Position numbers and translations under genes: made by a program
The notes under the pieces: generated by a model
What the model saw: the letters and a program-made list of their open reading frames with translations, nothing else
Told to the model about the DNA's origin: nothing
The model's database searches: none
Shown here: one piece after another, positions 17,669 to 24,733 of the stretch
Layout of the letters: every line of letters begins with the position of its first letter
Position numbering within the stretch: the first letter of the stretch is position 1
NCBI GenBank assembly: GCA_016930515.1
Contig: JAFGGO010000050.1
Location: forward strand, 1 to 38,525
Direction: 5' to 3'
Source: Promethearchaeota archaeon
Lineage (GTDB): Archaea; Asgardarchaeota; Lokiarchaeia; Sigyniarchaeales; SOKP01
DNA length: 38,525 nt

Positions 17669-18455
17669 TCCTCCTTATCTGTTTTTTAATCGTAATAACT
17701 TTGAATGTGTAAATAATGATTATGACGCCTGTTACTGAAAAGATAACGATGGATAATATAAAAAGTGAAAGCTCTAAATAATCTGTTTCTGTAGTTGGTG
17801 GTTGTAAAATATTGATAATAATCGTGGTACTATTTTTTATTGAATTTGGATAAGAATTTGATTCGCCATATATAATTTTAAAAGAATAAGCACTACTATA
17901 CTCGAGTACTACGTCTTCTAATTCGTTTGAAATCCTTAATGGGATCTTAAATTCGTAAAAAACATTCTTTCCTTTAAGTCCGGCAGCACCTTCGCTACCA
18001 TCTTGTTGAGAATCGATAGTAAAAATGTTATCATTTACATTATAATCTTTATATTCGTATTCTCCATTTGAAATGTTAACGAATTGAACTATTTTAGCGT
18101 CTTTATAATTGATCGTGTTGTTTGAAGTGCTATTCGAAATCATTAATCCAACAAATTCGGTCTCCTTATGCGATTCTAAATTAAAACTAATGGCGATATA
18201 TAAGTTTGAACTGCTTTGTAATGCCCATAGTTCGCTTGGATTGGAGCTCGTATTTAAAAAATCGAGATTAGATGTTTTATTAGCCTCGCTCCACTCGTCA
18301 ATACTCGTGTCAATAATTCCATCAATGACAGGTGCTTTTCCAAATCCTGGATCAATGTTTAAAAGGCAGTGTGTGCTTCCAATAACGGTGAAAAAAGAAA
18401 GCAAAACACACGAAATGAATAAACAACTTATAATAATTTTACCTGATTTCTTCAC
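17658..18455 (-). CDS. Secreted, membrane-anchored protein with CBM9-like ectodomain
   Basis: A 265-residue type I membrane protein. Residues 1-30 form a signal peptide (KKSGKIIISCLFISCVLLSF). The ectodomain begins APVIDGIIDTSIDEWSEAN, a pattern typical of CBM9/DOMON-like beta-sandwich domains that bind sugars or small ligands. It is rich in Ser, Thr and Asn with many N-x-S/T sites (for example NKTS, NTSS, NSTS), consistent with a glycosylated archaeal surface protein. A C-terminal transmembrane helix (LSLFILSIVIFSVTGVIIIIY) ends in a basic cytoplasmic tail. It is first in a probable operon with a small membrane protein and a glycerophosphodiesterase. The ligand is unknown and the CBM9 assignment rests on the N-terminal motif only. 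Confidence 0.8.
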   Translation of the reverse strand: MKKSGKIIISCLFISCVLLSFFTVIGSTHCLLNIDPGFGKAPVIDGIIDTSIDEWSEANKTSNLDFLNTSSNPSELWALQSSSNLYIAISFNLESHKETEFVGLMISNSTSNNTINYKDAKIVQFVNISNGEYEYKDYNVNDNIFTIDSQQDGSEGAAGLKGKNVFYEFKIPLRISNELEDVVLEYSSAYSFKIIYGESNSYPNSIKNSTTIIINILQPPTTETDYLELSLFILSIVIFSVTGVIIIIYTFKVITIKKQIRRIVR

Positions 18456-18511
18456 GATAATTATTCCATTTATTTGATAGATTAAATAAAAAAAAATGTA
18501 ATTTTAAATTT

Positions 18512-18649
18512 ATGAATTCTACCTTATATCTTAACATTGTGTTTTTATTTGTATTTTCGATTTTCCTTATTTCATTTACGATATCGATACATAAAACAAG
18601 GATTACTCATACATTTAATAGAAATATTTTAGCTATAGAGTTAATTTGA
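18512..18649 (+). CDS. Possible 45-residue single-span membrane peptide
   Basis: A short frame of 45 codons begins MNSTLYLNIVFLFVFSIF and continues LISFTISIHKTRITHTFNRN, giving one strong transmembrane helix followed by a basic tail. It ends 21 bases before the next gene on the same strand, so the two may be co-transcribed. No clear ribosome binding site is seen, and AT-rich DNA readily produces hydrophobic chance frames, so confidence is low. Confidence 0.35.
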   Translation: MNSTLYLNIVFLFVFSIFLISFTISIHKTRITHTFNRNILAIELI

Positions 18650-18670
18650 TAGTTATTGATTGAAGTTTAA

Positions 18671-19135
18671 ATGAAAAAGATATTAATCAAGAGTGCTTTT
18701 TTCACTTTAATGAAGAAGGTAAAAAGTATTTCAAATGCAATCCTTCTAAGAATTAACAAAAATTTTCGGAAGAAGATAATACCTTTTAAAAACCATCAAT
18801 TCTTCAAAGATTATTCTTATGCATTTATCGTCGAATCAGCAACAGAAAAATGCATTAAAATGACAATCTACCCTCAAAATACATCTAATATTATTAAACT
18901 TGCAATACAAATTCCTGATGGGGAAGGCAATATAGTTAAAGAATTCCCACAAATTTTAAAAGACTATGGGCTGTTACACGCTTCTGGGCTCTTGAAGGTT
19001 GGAGAAATAATGGTATATGAATGTTATTTAAATGTAAAGTACAATTCTATTGAAATGGAAACATTAAAAAAAATATTGAATGGTATTGCTAACCCTTCAA
19101 TAATTATTTCTTTTCAAAAAGTCAAAACTATTTAA
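18671..19135 (+). CDS. Uncharacterised 154-residue protein
   Basis: The first 45 residues are very basic (KKILIKS, KKVKSISN, NKNFRKK). The rest looks like a compact alpha/beta domain: strand YAFIVESATE, strand CIKMTIYP, helix or strand around IKLAIQIPD, helix VKEFPQILKDYGLLHASG, and strand EIMVYECYLNV. The order could fit an ACT-like or other small ferredoxin-fold ligand domain, but no diagnostic motif is present. It is followed 23 bases later by another unknown gene on the same strand. Function unknown. Confidence 0.65.
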   Translation: MKKILIKSAFFTLMKKVKSISNAILLRINKNFRKKIIPFKNHQFFKDYSYAFIVESATEKCIKMTIYPQNTSNIIKLAIQIPDGEGNIVKEFPQILKDYGLLHASGLLKVGEIMVYECYLNVKYNSIEMETLKKILNGIANPSIIISFQKVKTI

Positions 19136-19158
19136 AAAACCAAAAATTGAAAAATAAC

Positions 19159-19614
19159 ATGAATCCTTGGAAAATCTCTTTGAAATTTTCAGAAAGCAGC
19201 GGAACTGATCAAGAACTTGAGATGTACGATGCAAAACCTTATTTCGATGGATATTTAAAGCTGAAAAGGAGTTATTTTGATGGATTGATAAAAAATATAA
19301 AGATGACGAAGAATTACATTACAAGCAAGGCGATTGAAAAAGTTATATCACCAGATAACGATGAATGGACCCATAATCCGTGGCTACTTCTACTTGTTAA
19401 AGACAACGAAAAAAATAAATCGTTTTGGTTTTTCATTAAAAGAGAAAAAGACTTATCTGGATTATTAGTGGCTATTGGCCCAAAAAATTTAAGTGATTAT
19501 CTAGATGCGAAGCCCTCTGAAGCAAGAAGTGAAATAAAACGCTTGATGAACTATTTAGTAACCTATCTAACTAAATTCAAATGTCTCGTGTTTCTTCCTA
19601 ACTTCCTTCCTTAA
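19159..19614 (+). CDS. Uncharacterised 151-residue protein
   Basis: A soluble, Trp- and Lys-rich protein starting MNPWKISLKFSESSG. Two Trp-containing segments (DEWTHNPWLLLLVKD and NKSFWFFIKREKD) look like beta strands, and the C-terminus is helical (SEARSEIKRLMNYLVTYLT) and ends LPNFLP. I use the ATG at 19159; a TTG at 19147 is also open. It is probably co-transcribed with the preceding unknown gene, and it converges with the RNase P pair. No family recognised. Confidence 0.65.
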   Translation: MNPWKISLKFSESSGTDQELEMYDAKPYFDGYLKLKRSYFDGLIKNIKMTKNYITSKAIEKVISPDNDEWTHNPWLLLLVKDNEKNKSFWFFIKREKDLSGLLVAIGPKNLSDYLDAKPSEARSEIKRLMNYLVTYLTKFKCLVFLPNFLP

Positions 19615-19647
19615 GTTAGTTATATTGTTTTCAGGAGGCGATAATAG

Positions 19648-19980
19648 TTAAAAAAATCGAGTCTTATATTTATTCATTGTCTTTATCGTTCCTGATGTTT
19701 TCAATGGTGATATAATTATTCTTTTTCCATTAATTTCCGTAATAAGTGTTAAAGCCGTAATGATTAATTCTTTCGTAATGTGAGCACAACGAATGATTCC
19801 ATAACCAGGATCTGTTTTAAAATCAACCAACCATAATCCAATCTTATTTGCTTCTTTCATTCCAAAAAAGCGCCATATCGACGACCAAATGCTTTTAAGA
19901 AACTCATTTTGGTCCAAATATTCAATATTCTCTGAAATAATTTTAAACAAGATATATCTCTGTCTTTCTCTTTTAACCAT
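19648..19980 (-). CDS. rnp2: Ribonuclease P protein component 2 (Pop5)
   Basis: A 110-residue protein matching archaeal Pop5, a protein subunit of RNase P, which removes 5' leaders from precursor tRNAs. It begins MVKRERQRYILFKI, has the central WSSIWRFFG helix and ends its core with the strand-helix segment GYGIIRCAHITKELIITALTL. Pop5 pairs with Rpp30 to activate the RNA catalytic domain. The start overlaps the end of the Rpp30 gene by eight bases, so the two partners are translated from one message. The C-terminal tail is slightly basic. Confidence 0.93.
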   Translation of the reverse strand: MVKRERQRYILFKIISENIEYLDQNEFLKSIWSSIWRFFGMKEANKIGLWLVDFKTDPGYGIIRCAHITKELIITALTLITEINGKRIIISPLKTSGTIKTMNKYKTRFF

Positions 19981-20707
19981 TTCTAAAATCCTCTCTCTTT
20001 AATAATTGAACACCCTCCTCAATTATATTCTTATTGATCCTTTTGTTTAGCCTATTTAACAAAAATTTTGGATGCTCTTCGAAGACTTTTTTGGCTTCTC
20101 CTAAAGGTAATTCTAACAGGGTGTTGAATATACTTGCTAAGCCTCGAGGATTCCTTAATTCAAATTTGGATTTAATATTTCCACTGATGATATAATTAAC
20201 TCTTTCTTTTCTTACAAGCTCTAAAGATCTATACAACAATCGAAAGTTTTTTGATTGGATGCTCCTATTATTATTCAAAACGGGTGTAAAAGAAAATTCT
20301 ACAAAAGAGTTGTTCTGTCTTATTAAAGATAGTATTCCAGGTGCAAGGGTTTTTAAAGCGTTTGGATCCGAAAAAGAGACAATATCAACTCGAGCGTCTT
20401 TTGCCGCGCTAATTTGAGTGTCTTTATTTAAAGATTCGACCGAAATTATATCAGATAGATTTCCAAGTGCTTTAATTTTTTTTTTTAAATTTTCCTTCCT
20501 CTCTTGCTTGATATTTATCCTGTAATAAATTTTTAAATCTGTAATTTCGTCGATTTTATTTCGAAGTTGTTGAGGTACAATATTTTCGTCCGTTATTGAT
20601 TCTAATATCACAATATTTATTCCAAGAACTTTACATAATTGTAATTTATCTTTAATATCTTGAAAATCATTAATATTAATCCTCAATCTTGATTCAAAAT
20701 ATGACAA
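19973..20707 (-). CDS. rnp3: Ribonuclease P protein component 3 (Rpp30)
   Basis: A 244-residue TIM-barrel-like RNase P subunit. Diagnostic segments are VDIVSFSDP near the middle, VNYIISGNIKSKFELRNPRG, and the C-terminal LPLGEAKKVFEEHPKFLLNR, all characteristic of archaeal Rpp30. It forms a heterotetramer with Pop5, encoded immediately downstream with an eight-base overlap. The start is TTG at 20707, preceded by GAGG ten bases upstream; no ATG is available near the expected N-terminus. In many archaea this pair follows rpl15e directly; here an opposite-strand gene lies between them. Confidence 0.93.
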   Translation of the reverse strand: MSYFESRLRININDFQDIKDKLQLCKVLGINIVILESITDENIVPQQLRNKIDEITDLKIYYRINIKQERKENLKKKIKALGNLSDIISVESLNKDTQISAAKDARVDIVSFSDPNALKTLAPGILSLIRQNNSFVEFSFTPVLNNNRSIQSKNFRLLYRSLELVRKERVNYIISGNIKSKFELRNPRGLASIFNTLLELPLGEAKKVFEEHPKFLLNRLNKRINKNIIEEGVQLLKREDFRNG

Positions 20708-20798
20708 CTAACAATGGCCTCAATTTTCAATAAACTTCTTGTTCGATGTTTTAAAATAGGATAGATTATTAATAAAATTTTTATTTATATATCACATC

Positions 20799-22079
20799 GT
20801 GGAAAAAAAAAGAAAACTCTCTGAAATTCGGAAAAAAATAAAAGAAAATAAAGCGATAGTATTCACCGTTCAAGAACTCTTAGATGCTATAGCTAATGGG
20901 GAAGAGGTCCAATTCGAGGATGTTGATGTAATTACGACTGCTACGAAAGGGTTAATGAGTGGTATCGCGGGAATATTTTCTTTTAGGCTGGTTCAACCGA
21001 AAACAGTAAGAAAGTTTACAGAGATCTCTCTTAATGGAATAATTGGATTTCCAGGACCGTGTCCAAATGAATATCTTGGGATAATAGATCTAATTGTATA
21101 TGGGACCGGACATAGCGTAACAAGGGATAATTATTCTGGAGGAACTCTTTTTAGAGATCTTGTCGAGGGAAAGTTGGTCGAAGTCGTGGCAAAGTCCGTT
21201 GAGGGAAAAATCTTCCGCAAGGAAATGACTCTAGAAGATATGCAGTTTGCTAGGTTAATGGGCACTCGTCAAGCGATAAAGAATTACAACGCAATGATAA
21301 ATCCTACAACGGAAAGAATCGATACTATCTTTTCAGTATTACCATTTGAACCAAACTCAAGTCAGATTACCTTTTCGGGGTGTGGAGCCCTTAATCCTTT
21401 TCAAAACGATCCCCTTTTTGAAACTTTTGGGGTTGGAATGCCAGTCTTAGTTAATGGGAGCATTGGACATTTAATTGGTCCTGGAACTCGTAATTATGTA
21501 CAGAAGCCTAATATGATGACCATCGCCGATTTTCAAGGAATGAAACCAGAATATATGGGCTCTTTTAATACATCCTACGGACCGGAACCAATTTGCTCGA
21601 TTGCCGTTCCAATTCCAATCCTTAGCGAATCAATTTTTGATAATATCGTAAAATCAGACAACCAAATCCCACTGACAATCTTAAATTTAGTTGGCCGAGA
21701 AAAATTAGGAGAAATAACCTATGGAGATGTTTGGAATAATAACTTTCTAGTTAAATTTCATTCACTCAAGTGCAAAAAATGTGAAAAATGTAATATAGAA
21801 CAATTATGCCCGACACTAGCTTTCAACATCGTAAAAGGAATTGATAAAACAAGATGTTTTAATTGTGGCGCTTGTGTTATCGGATGTAAAGAGAATGCTT
21901 TTGAATGTGATTTAAAGACGATTAAATACGATAGAAGAGACATACCAATTGTTCTAAGGCAGTCGGATAGACACGGAGCAATTAAACTAGCAAAAGAATT
22001 AAAAAAGATGATCTTAGACGAAAAATTTATTTTAGAAAAGCCAACAGGTAAGTTAGAATTTGCTAAAAAAATGAAATAA
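20799..22079 (+). CDS. HcyBio-domain protein with two 4Fe-4S clusters (homocysteine biosynthesis / methanogenesis marker 16 type)
   Basis: A 426-residue protein. Residues 1-315 are the HcyBio (DUF39, COG1900) domain, with GPCPNE at 86-91, SGCGALNPF at 193-201 and GPGTRNYVQKP at 227-237. Residues 325-363 form a ferredoxin with C325, C328, C331 and C337, then C353, C356, C359 and C363, enough for two 4Fe-4S clusters. The family converts aspartate semialdehyde to homocysteine with sulfide in methanogens and many anaerobes. The HcyBio-ferredoxin fusion matches methanogenesis marker protein 16. Finding it in a probable non-methanogen suggests assimilatory sulfur use. The GTG start has a TTAATAAAA element about 27 bases upstream and no ribosome binding site, so the mRNA is probably leaderless. 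It interrupts the rpl15e-rnp3 neighbourhood on the opposite strand. Confidence 0.9.
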   Translation: MEKKRKLSEIRKKIKENKAIVFTVQELLDAIANGEEVQFEDVDVITTATKGLMSGIAGIFSFRLVQPKTVRKFTEISLNGIIGFPGPCPNEYLGIIDLIVYGTGHSVTRDNYSGGTLFRDLVEGKLVEVVAKSVEGKIFRKEMTLEDMQFARLMGTRQAIKNYNAMINPTTERIDTIFSVLPFEPNSSQITFSGCGALNPFQNDPLFETFGVGMPVLVNGSIGHLIGPGTRNYVQKPNMMTIADFQGMKPEYMGSFNTSYGPEPICSIAVPIPILSESIFDNIVKSDNQIPLTILNLVGREKLGEITYGDVWNNNFLVKFHSLKCKKCEKCNIEQLCPTLAFNIVKGIDKTRCFNCGACVIGCKENAFECDLKTIKYDRRDIPIVLRQSDRHGAIKLAKELKKMILDEKFILEKPTGKLEFAKKMK

Positions 22080-22113
22080 ATTATGATCCTCGTAAGATAA
22101 ATGATGAAGGAGT

Positions 22114-22698
22114 TTATTTTCCTCTTCCTTGATTGGCTCCGATGCTCGGGCGGGTTTTTTCCGAGCCCCATCCTTTCTTATGCAATCCTCGCGCTCTTTT
22201 TCCAGCAGAAGTTAAACCTCGTGTAACTCGTTTTTTATGTTGGGCTTCAGTTATCCAATTTATTTTAGGATCGGATTGAATTACAGGATGGTTTGGATCG
22301 ACCATAATAACCTCGTAATACCAATTCTTCCCATCGGCATATACTTTATAGCTATTTAAAACTTGCATGTTAGGATATTTTCTCTGTGCTCGTTCTTCGG
22401 CAATCCATTGTAGGTTTTTTCCTGTTGTATATTTGGACACTCCTAACGCTCTAGGTTTTCTTCCTTGTTTTGGTCTGATTTTATGTGCACCTCCCTTTCT
22501 TATCCTCGATCGGACGACTATATATCCTTGTTTAGCTTTATAACCCAAAGTTCTTGCTCTCGGAAGATTTGTTGGATTCTCAACCCTTTCTATAGATTTT
22601 CCTTTCCGATATTGAATTCCTCGATACCATTGAGGTGTTTGAAATGCTTTTTCGTGTTTTTCGAATGTCTCTTTGACATAGCTGTATCCTGACTTCAT
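22114..22698 (-). CDS. rpl15e: Large-subunit ribosomal protein L15e
   Basis: A 194-residue basic protein that matches eL15 throughout: SGYSYVKETFEK at the N-terminus, NLPRARTLGYKAKQGY, VVRSRIRKGGAHKIRPKQGR, YYEVIMVDPNHPVIQSDP, and the C-terminal GLTSAGKRARGLHKKGWG. eL15 is found only in archaea and eukaryotes, which fixes the domain of the organism. The ATG at 22698 has GGAG nine bases upstream; the upstream in-frame TTG at 22713 overlaps that site and is rejected. Codons are richer in G and C than in the unknown genes, as expected for high expression. Confidence 0.97.
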   Translation of the reverse strand: MKSGYSYVKETFEKHEKAFQTPQWYRGIQYRKGKSIERVENPTNLPRARTLGYKAKQGYIVVRSRIRKGGAHKIRPKQGRKPRALGVSKYTTGKNLQWIAEERAQRKYPNMQVLNSYKVYADGKNWYYEVIMVDPNHPVIQSDPKINWITEAQHKKRVTRGLTSAGKRARGLHKKGWGSEKTRPSIGANQGRGK

Positions 22699-22804
22699 TA
22701 GTATATGCTCCAAATAATGTATGTTTCAATAAAATATATCATAATTTTAATTTTTTACCATTTTTTATGATGGACTTCCTATTGATAATTAAATAAAAAA
22801 GAGA

Positions 22805-23725
22805 TTATTTTTTCAAAAATTGTGCTATTTGTTCTGCAATTGAGATTGCTGCGGATATTTGTGTTTCTTCTGTTGAACTACCAATATGGGGTGTAAGAAT
22901 GAGATGTTCGTCCCAATCACATAATTCATTGTTTTTTGTCGGTTCTTCCTTGAAAACATCCAAACCAGCACCACCAATCTCCTTATTTTTCAAGGCCTTG
23001 ACTAAGGCTTGTTCATCTACAAGTGCACCTCTTGCAGTGTTTATAAGAATGGTATTTTTACTCATTAACCTAATTTTTTCCTGATTGATAATATTTTCTG
23101 TGTGTTTATTAGCTGGGATGTGAAGAGAGATGATTTGAACGCTTTTAATAAGGTCCTCTATAGAAGAATATACAGTATAACCCATATTTTTTGCTTTTTT
23201 AATAAGTTCAGGCAATATGTCAAAAATTCCCACATCCATTTCTAATGCGGCACATTTTTTCGCCACTGCTTGACCTATATTTCCAAAACCAATCAATCCA
23301 ACCTTTTTTTCCTTTAGAATAAAACCCATATAATCGTTCTTGCACCATTTCCCTCGGTGCATGGTTTTATCCGCTTTTGAAACGTGTCTGGCAAGGCTTA
23401 GCATTAAACATATGGCTAATTCTGCAACTGAATCCGAAGGGGCGTCTGGCGTGTTAAATACTTTAATGTTCATCTCTCCAGCCTTAATAAGGTCCACATT
23501 ATCTAATCCAACACCAGCTCGACCAATCACCTTCAAATTTTTGGCGTTATCCAAGATTTCTGAAGTAAGTTTTGTTCTCGATCGAATAATAACGCCATTG
23601 TAGTTTCCAATTTCTTGCTTCAATTCCTCTGGAGTTATGCTAAACTTTTTAACGACTTCAAATCCTTGGTTTTCAAGAATTTTAATTCCTTCTTCTTCAA
23701 GCTTATCTGAAATGAGTATTCTCAT
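22805..23725 (-). CDS. serA: D-3-phosphoglycerate dehydrogenase-like 2-hydroxyacid dehydrogenase, short form
   Basis: A 306-residue NAD-dependent D-2-hydroxyacid dehydrogenase, most similar in motif wording to phosphoglycerate dehydrogenase of serine synthesis. IGRAGVGLDNVDL (68-80) is the substrate-side signature, VGLIGFGNIGQAVAKK (142-157) binds NAD, and the catalytic triad is R232 in NTARG, E261 in FKEEP and H280 in TPHIGSST. It ends right after the barrel, so the regulatory ACT domain of long SerA forms is absent, giving an enzyme without that feedback site. A related hydroxypyruvate or glyoxylate reductase role cannot be excluded. No serB or serC gene is nearby, and the gene is divergent from the DUF2095-like gene. 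Confidence 0.9.
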   Translation of the reverse strand: MRILISDKLEEEGIKILENQGFEVVKKFSITPEELKQEIGNYNGVIIRSRTKLTSEILDNAKNLKVIGRAGVGLDNVDLIKAGEMNIKVFNTPDAPSDSVAELAICLMLSLARHVSKADKTMHRGKWCKNDYMGFILKEKKVGLIGFGNIGQAVAKKCAALEMDVGIFDILPELIKKAKNMGYTVYSSIEDLIKSVQIISLHIPANKHTENIINQEKIRLMSKNTILINTARGALVDEQALVKALKNKEIGGAGLDVFKEEPTKNNELCDWDEHLILTPHIGSSTEETQISAAISIAEQIAQFLKK

Positions 23726-23810
23726 TTGCTCATCAACATAATTTTTTTATTGTTTAGTAGTATAGTTTACTTAGACATAAAAGATTTATTTGTTTAAGGA
23801 AGATTCAAGA

Positions 23811-24305
23811 TTGAACGATAAAAGGAATGAAAAGGATAAAATAGATGTTACAAATTTTCAAGTGGAACGCGAAGATGGATTACAAATTCAATACGATAAA
23901 GAACATTTAGAAGAACAATATCCTAACTTAATGGAGGAAATTGTAAACAAAAAGCAGGTACTTAATATTGATTCAATATGTATAAGTGAAGAAAATGATA
24001 AAATCAAAAGCTTTGAATCAAATAATCGTCCTGAAGAATTAATCAATCCCGGAGTAATGGATTTCCTAAGAAGGTGCAAGAAAAACGAGGAAGCTATAGA
24101 AATTTTAGATTTTTTATTACATAGAAATGAAATTACTAGCGAAGATTACGATTCTTACAAATCACAAATTAAAAAAGAAAACGGCCTAAAAGAACTCATT
24201 GAAGCCCATGGAGGGTTAAAAAAACCAGGGTATTACGAACGAAAATATTATAAAAATCCTAAATTCGAATCATATGGAAACAATAAAGAAATTAACAACA
24301 ACTAA
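23811..24305 (+). CDS. DUF2095-like archaeal protein
   Basis: A 164-residue acidic protein. The middle contains LEEQYPNLMEEI, and the C-terminus contains PGVMDFLRRCKKNEEAIEIL, HRNEITSEDYDSY and finally KKPGYYERKYYKNP. From memory these resemble the uncharacterised archaeal DUF2095 family. It is predicted to be helical, soluble and without catalytic motifs. AAGGA ten bases before the TTG at 23811 makes that the likely start; another TTG at 23790 is open but has no ribosome binding site. The C/D guide RNA candidate begins about 25 bases after its stop and may be processed from its 3' transcript. Confidence 0.7.
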   Translation: MNDKRNEKDKIDVTNFQVEREDGLQIQYDKEHLEEQYPNLMEEIVNKKQVLNIDSICISEENDKIKSFESNNRPEELINPGVMDFLRRCKKNEEAIEILDFLLHRNEITSEDYDSYKSQIKKENGLKELIEAHGGLKKPGYYERKYYKNPKFESYGNNKEINNN

Positions 24306-24328
24306 ATTACAACCTGAGCGTTAAAGTA

Positions 24329-24400
24329 GAAAAATGATGAACTCAATGACAAGAAGAGTTATTGCTCATAACGATGATTTTGTCGCCCCAAACTGATTTC
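24329..24400 (+). ncRNA. Candidate box C/D guide RNA
   Basis: The 135-base gap between convergent genes holds an ordered set of C/D elements. Box C ATGATGA is at 24334-24340, a D'-like CTCA at 24365-24368, a C'-like ACGATGA (one mismatch) at 24371-24377 and box D CTGA at 24393-24396. GAAA at 24329-24332 pairs with TTTC at 24397-24400 to close the kink-turn stem. The 15-base guide before box D is TTTTGTCGCCCCAAA, so the expected target contains TTTGGGGCGAC, with the methylated base opposite the fifth guide base from box D. The 24-base gap between C and D' is longer than usual, and D' is imperfect. Such RNAs guide 2'-O-methylation of rRNA with fibrillarin, Nop5 and L7Ae. Confidence 0.62.
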
Positions 24401-24440
24401 GAAAAACTTCAGGACGAAAATTCCTACTCTTCAGAAAAAT

Positions 24441-24713
24441 TCACGATGTCTTCTTTTTCTCTAAATTTTTCTTGAGGTATTGCTTAAAATTATGTCCTCT
24501 TTCGGCTAAATGGAACTCATTATTCTCATTTTGAATTAATTTTAAATCAATTAAAACGGGAATCCTCCCTTTGATACAAGAAATTGGAAGTCCAGAAAAA
24601 ATCTTTATGGTTTCTATATCTTTGGCGCCCTTATCTATTGCGTCCAAGATTTCTACACCCATATTTCCAAGTAAATATTTCAAGTCTTCTAAGGAATCGT
24701 TTTCTTTCGACAT
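24441..24713 (-). CDS. Small winged-helix-like DNA-binding protein
   Basis: A 90-residue protein whose layout fits a winged helix: helix LKYLLGNMGVEILDAIDKG, helix DIETIKIFSG, recognition-like helix SCIKGRIPVLIDLKLIQNE, a short wing EFHLAERG, and a basic tail (LKKNLEKKKTS). It lies 20 bases after the possible longin/winged-helix gene on the same strand and is probably in its operon. A regulator or accessory partner of that protein is a reasonable guess. No specific family recognised. Confidence 0.68.
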   Translation of the reverse strand: MSKENDSLEDLKYLLGNMGVEILDAIDKGAKDIETIKIFSGLPISCIKGRIPVLIDLKLIQNENNEFHLAERGHNFKQYLKKNLEKKKTS

Positions 24714-24733
24714 GATTTACTATTACTGTTATT

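Noticed and set aside
22101..22160. ATGATGA at 22101-22107 as a second box C/D RNA
   Set aside because: No CTGA box D follows within about 60 bases, there is no terminal stem, and the sequence runs into the 3' end of rpl15e.
22144..22166. GCTCGG...CCGAGC hairpin as a terminator
   Set aside because: It lies inside the rpl15e coding sequence; the T-run is in the loop and not after the stem, so it is probably a coding coincidence.
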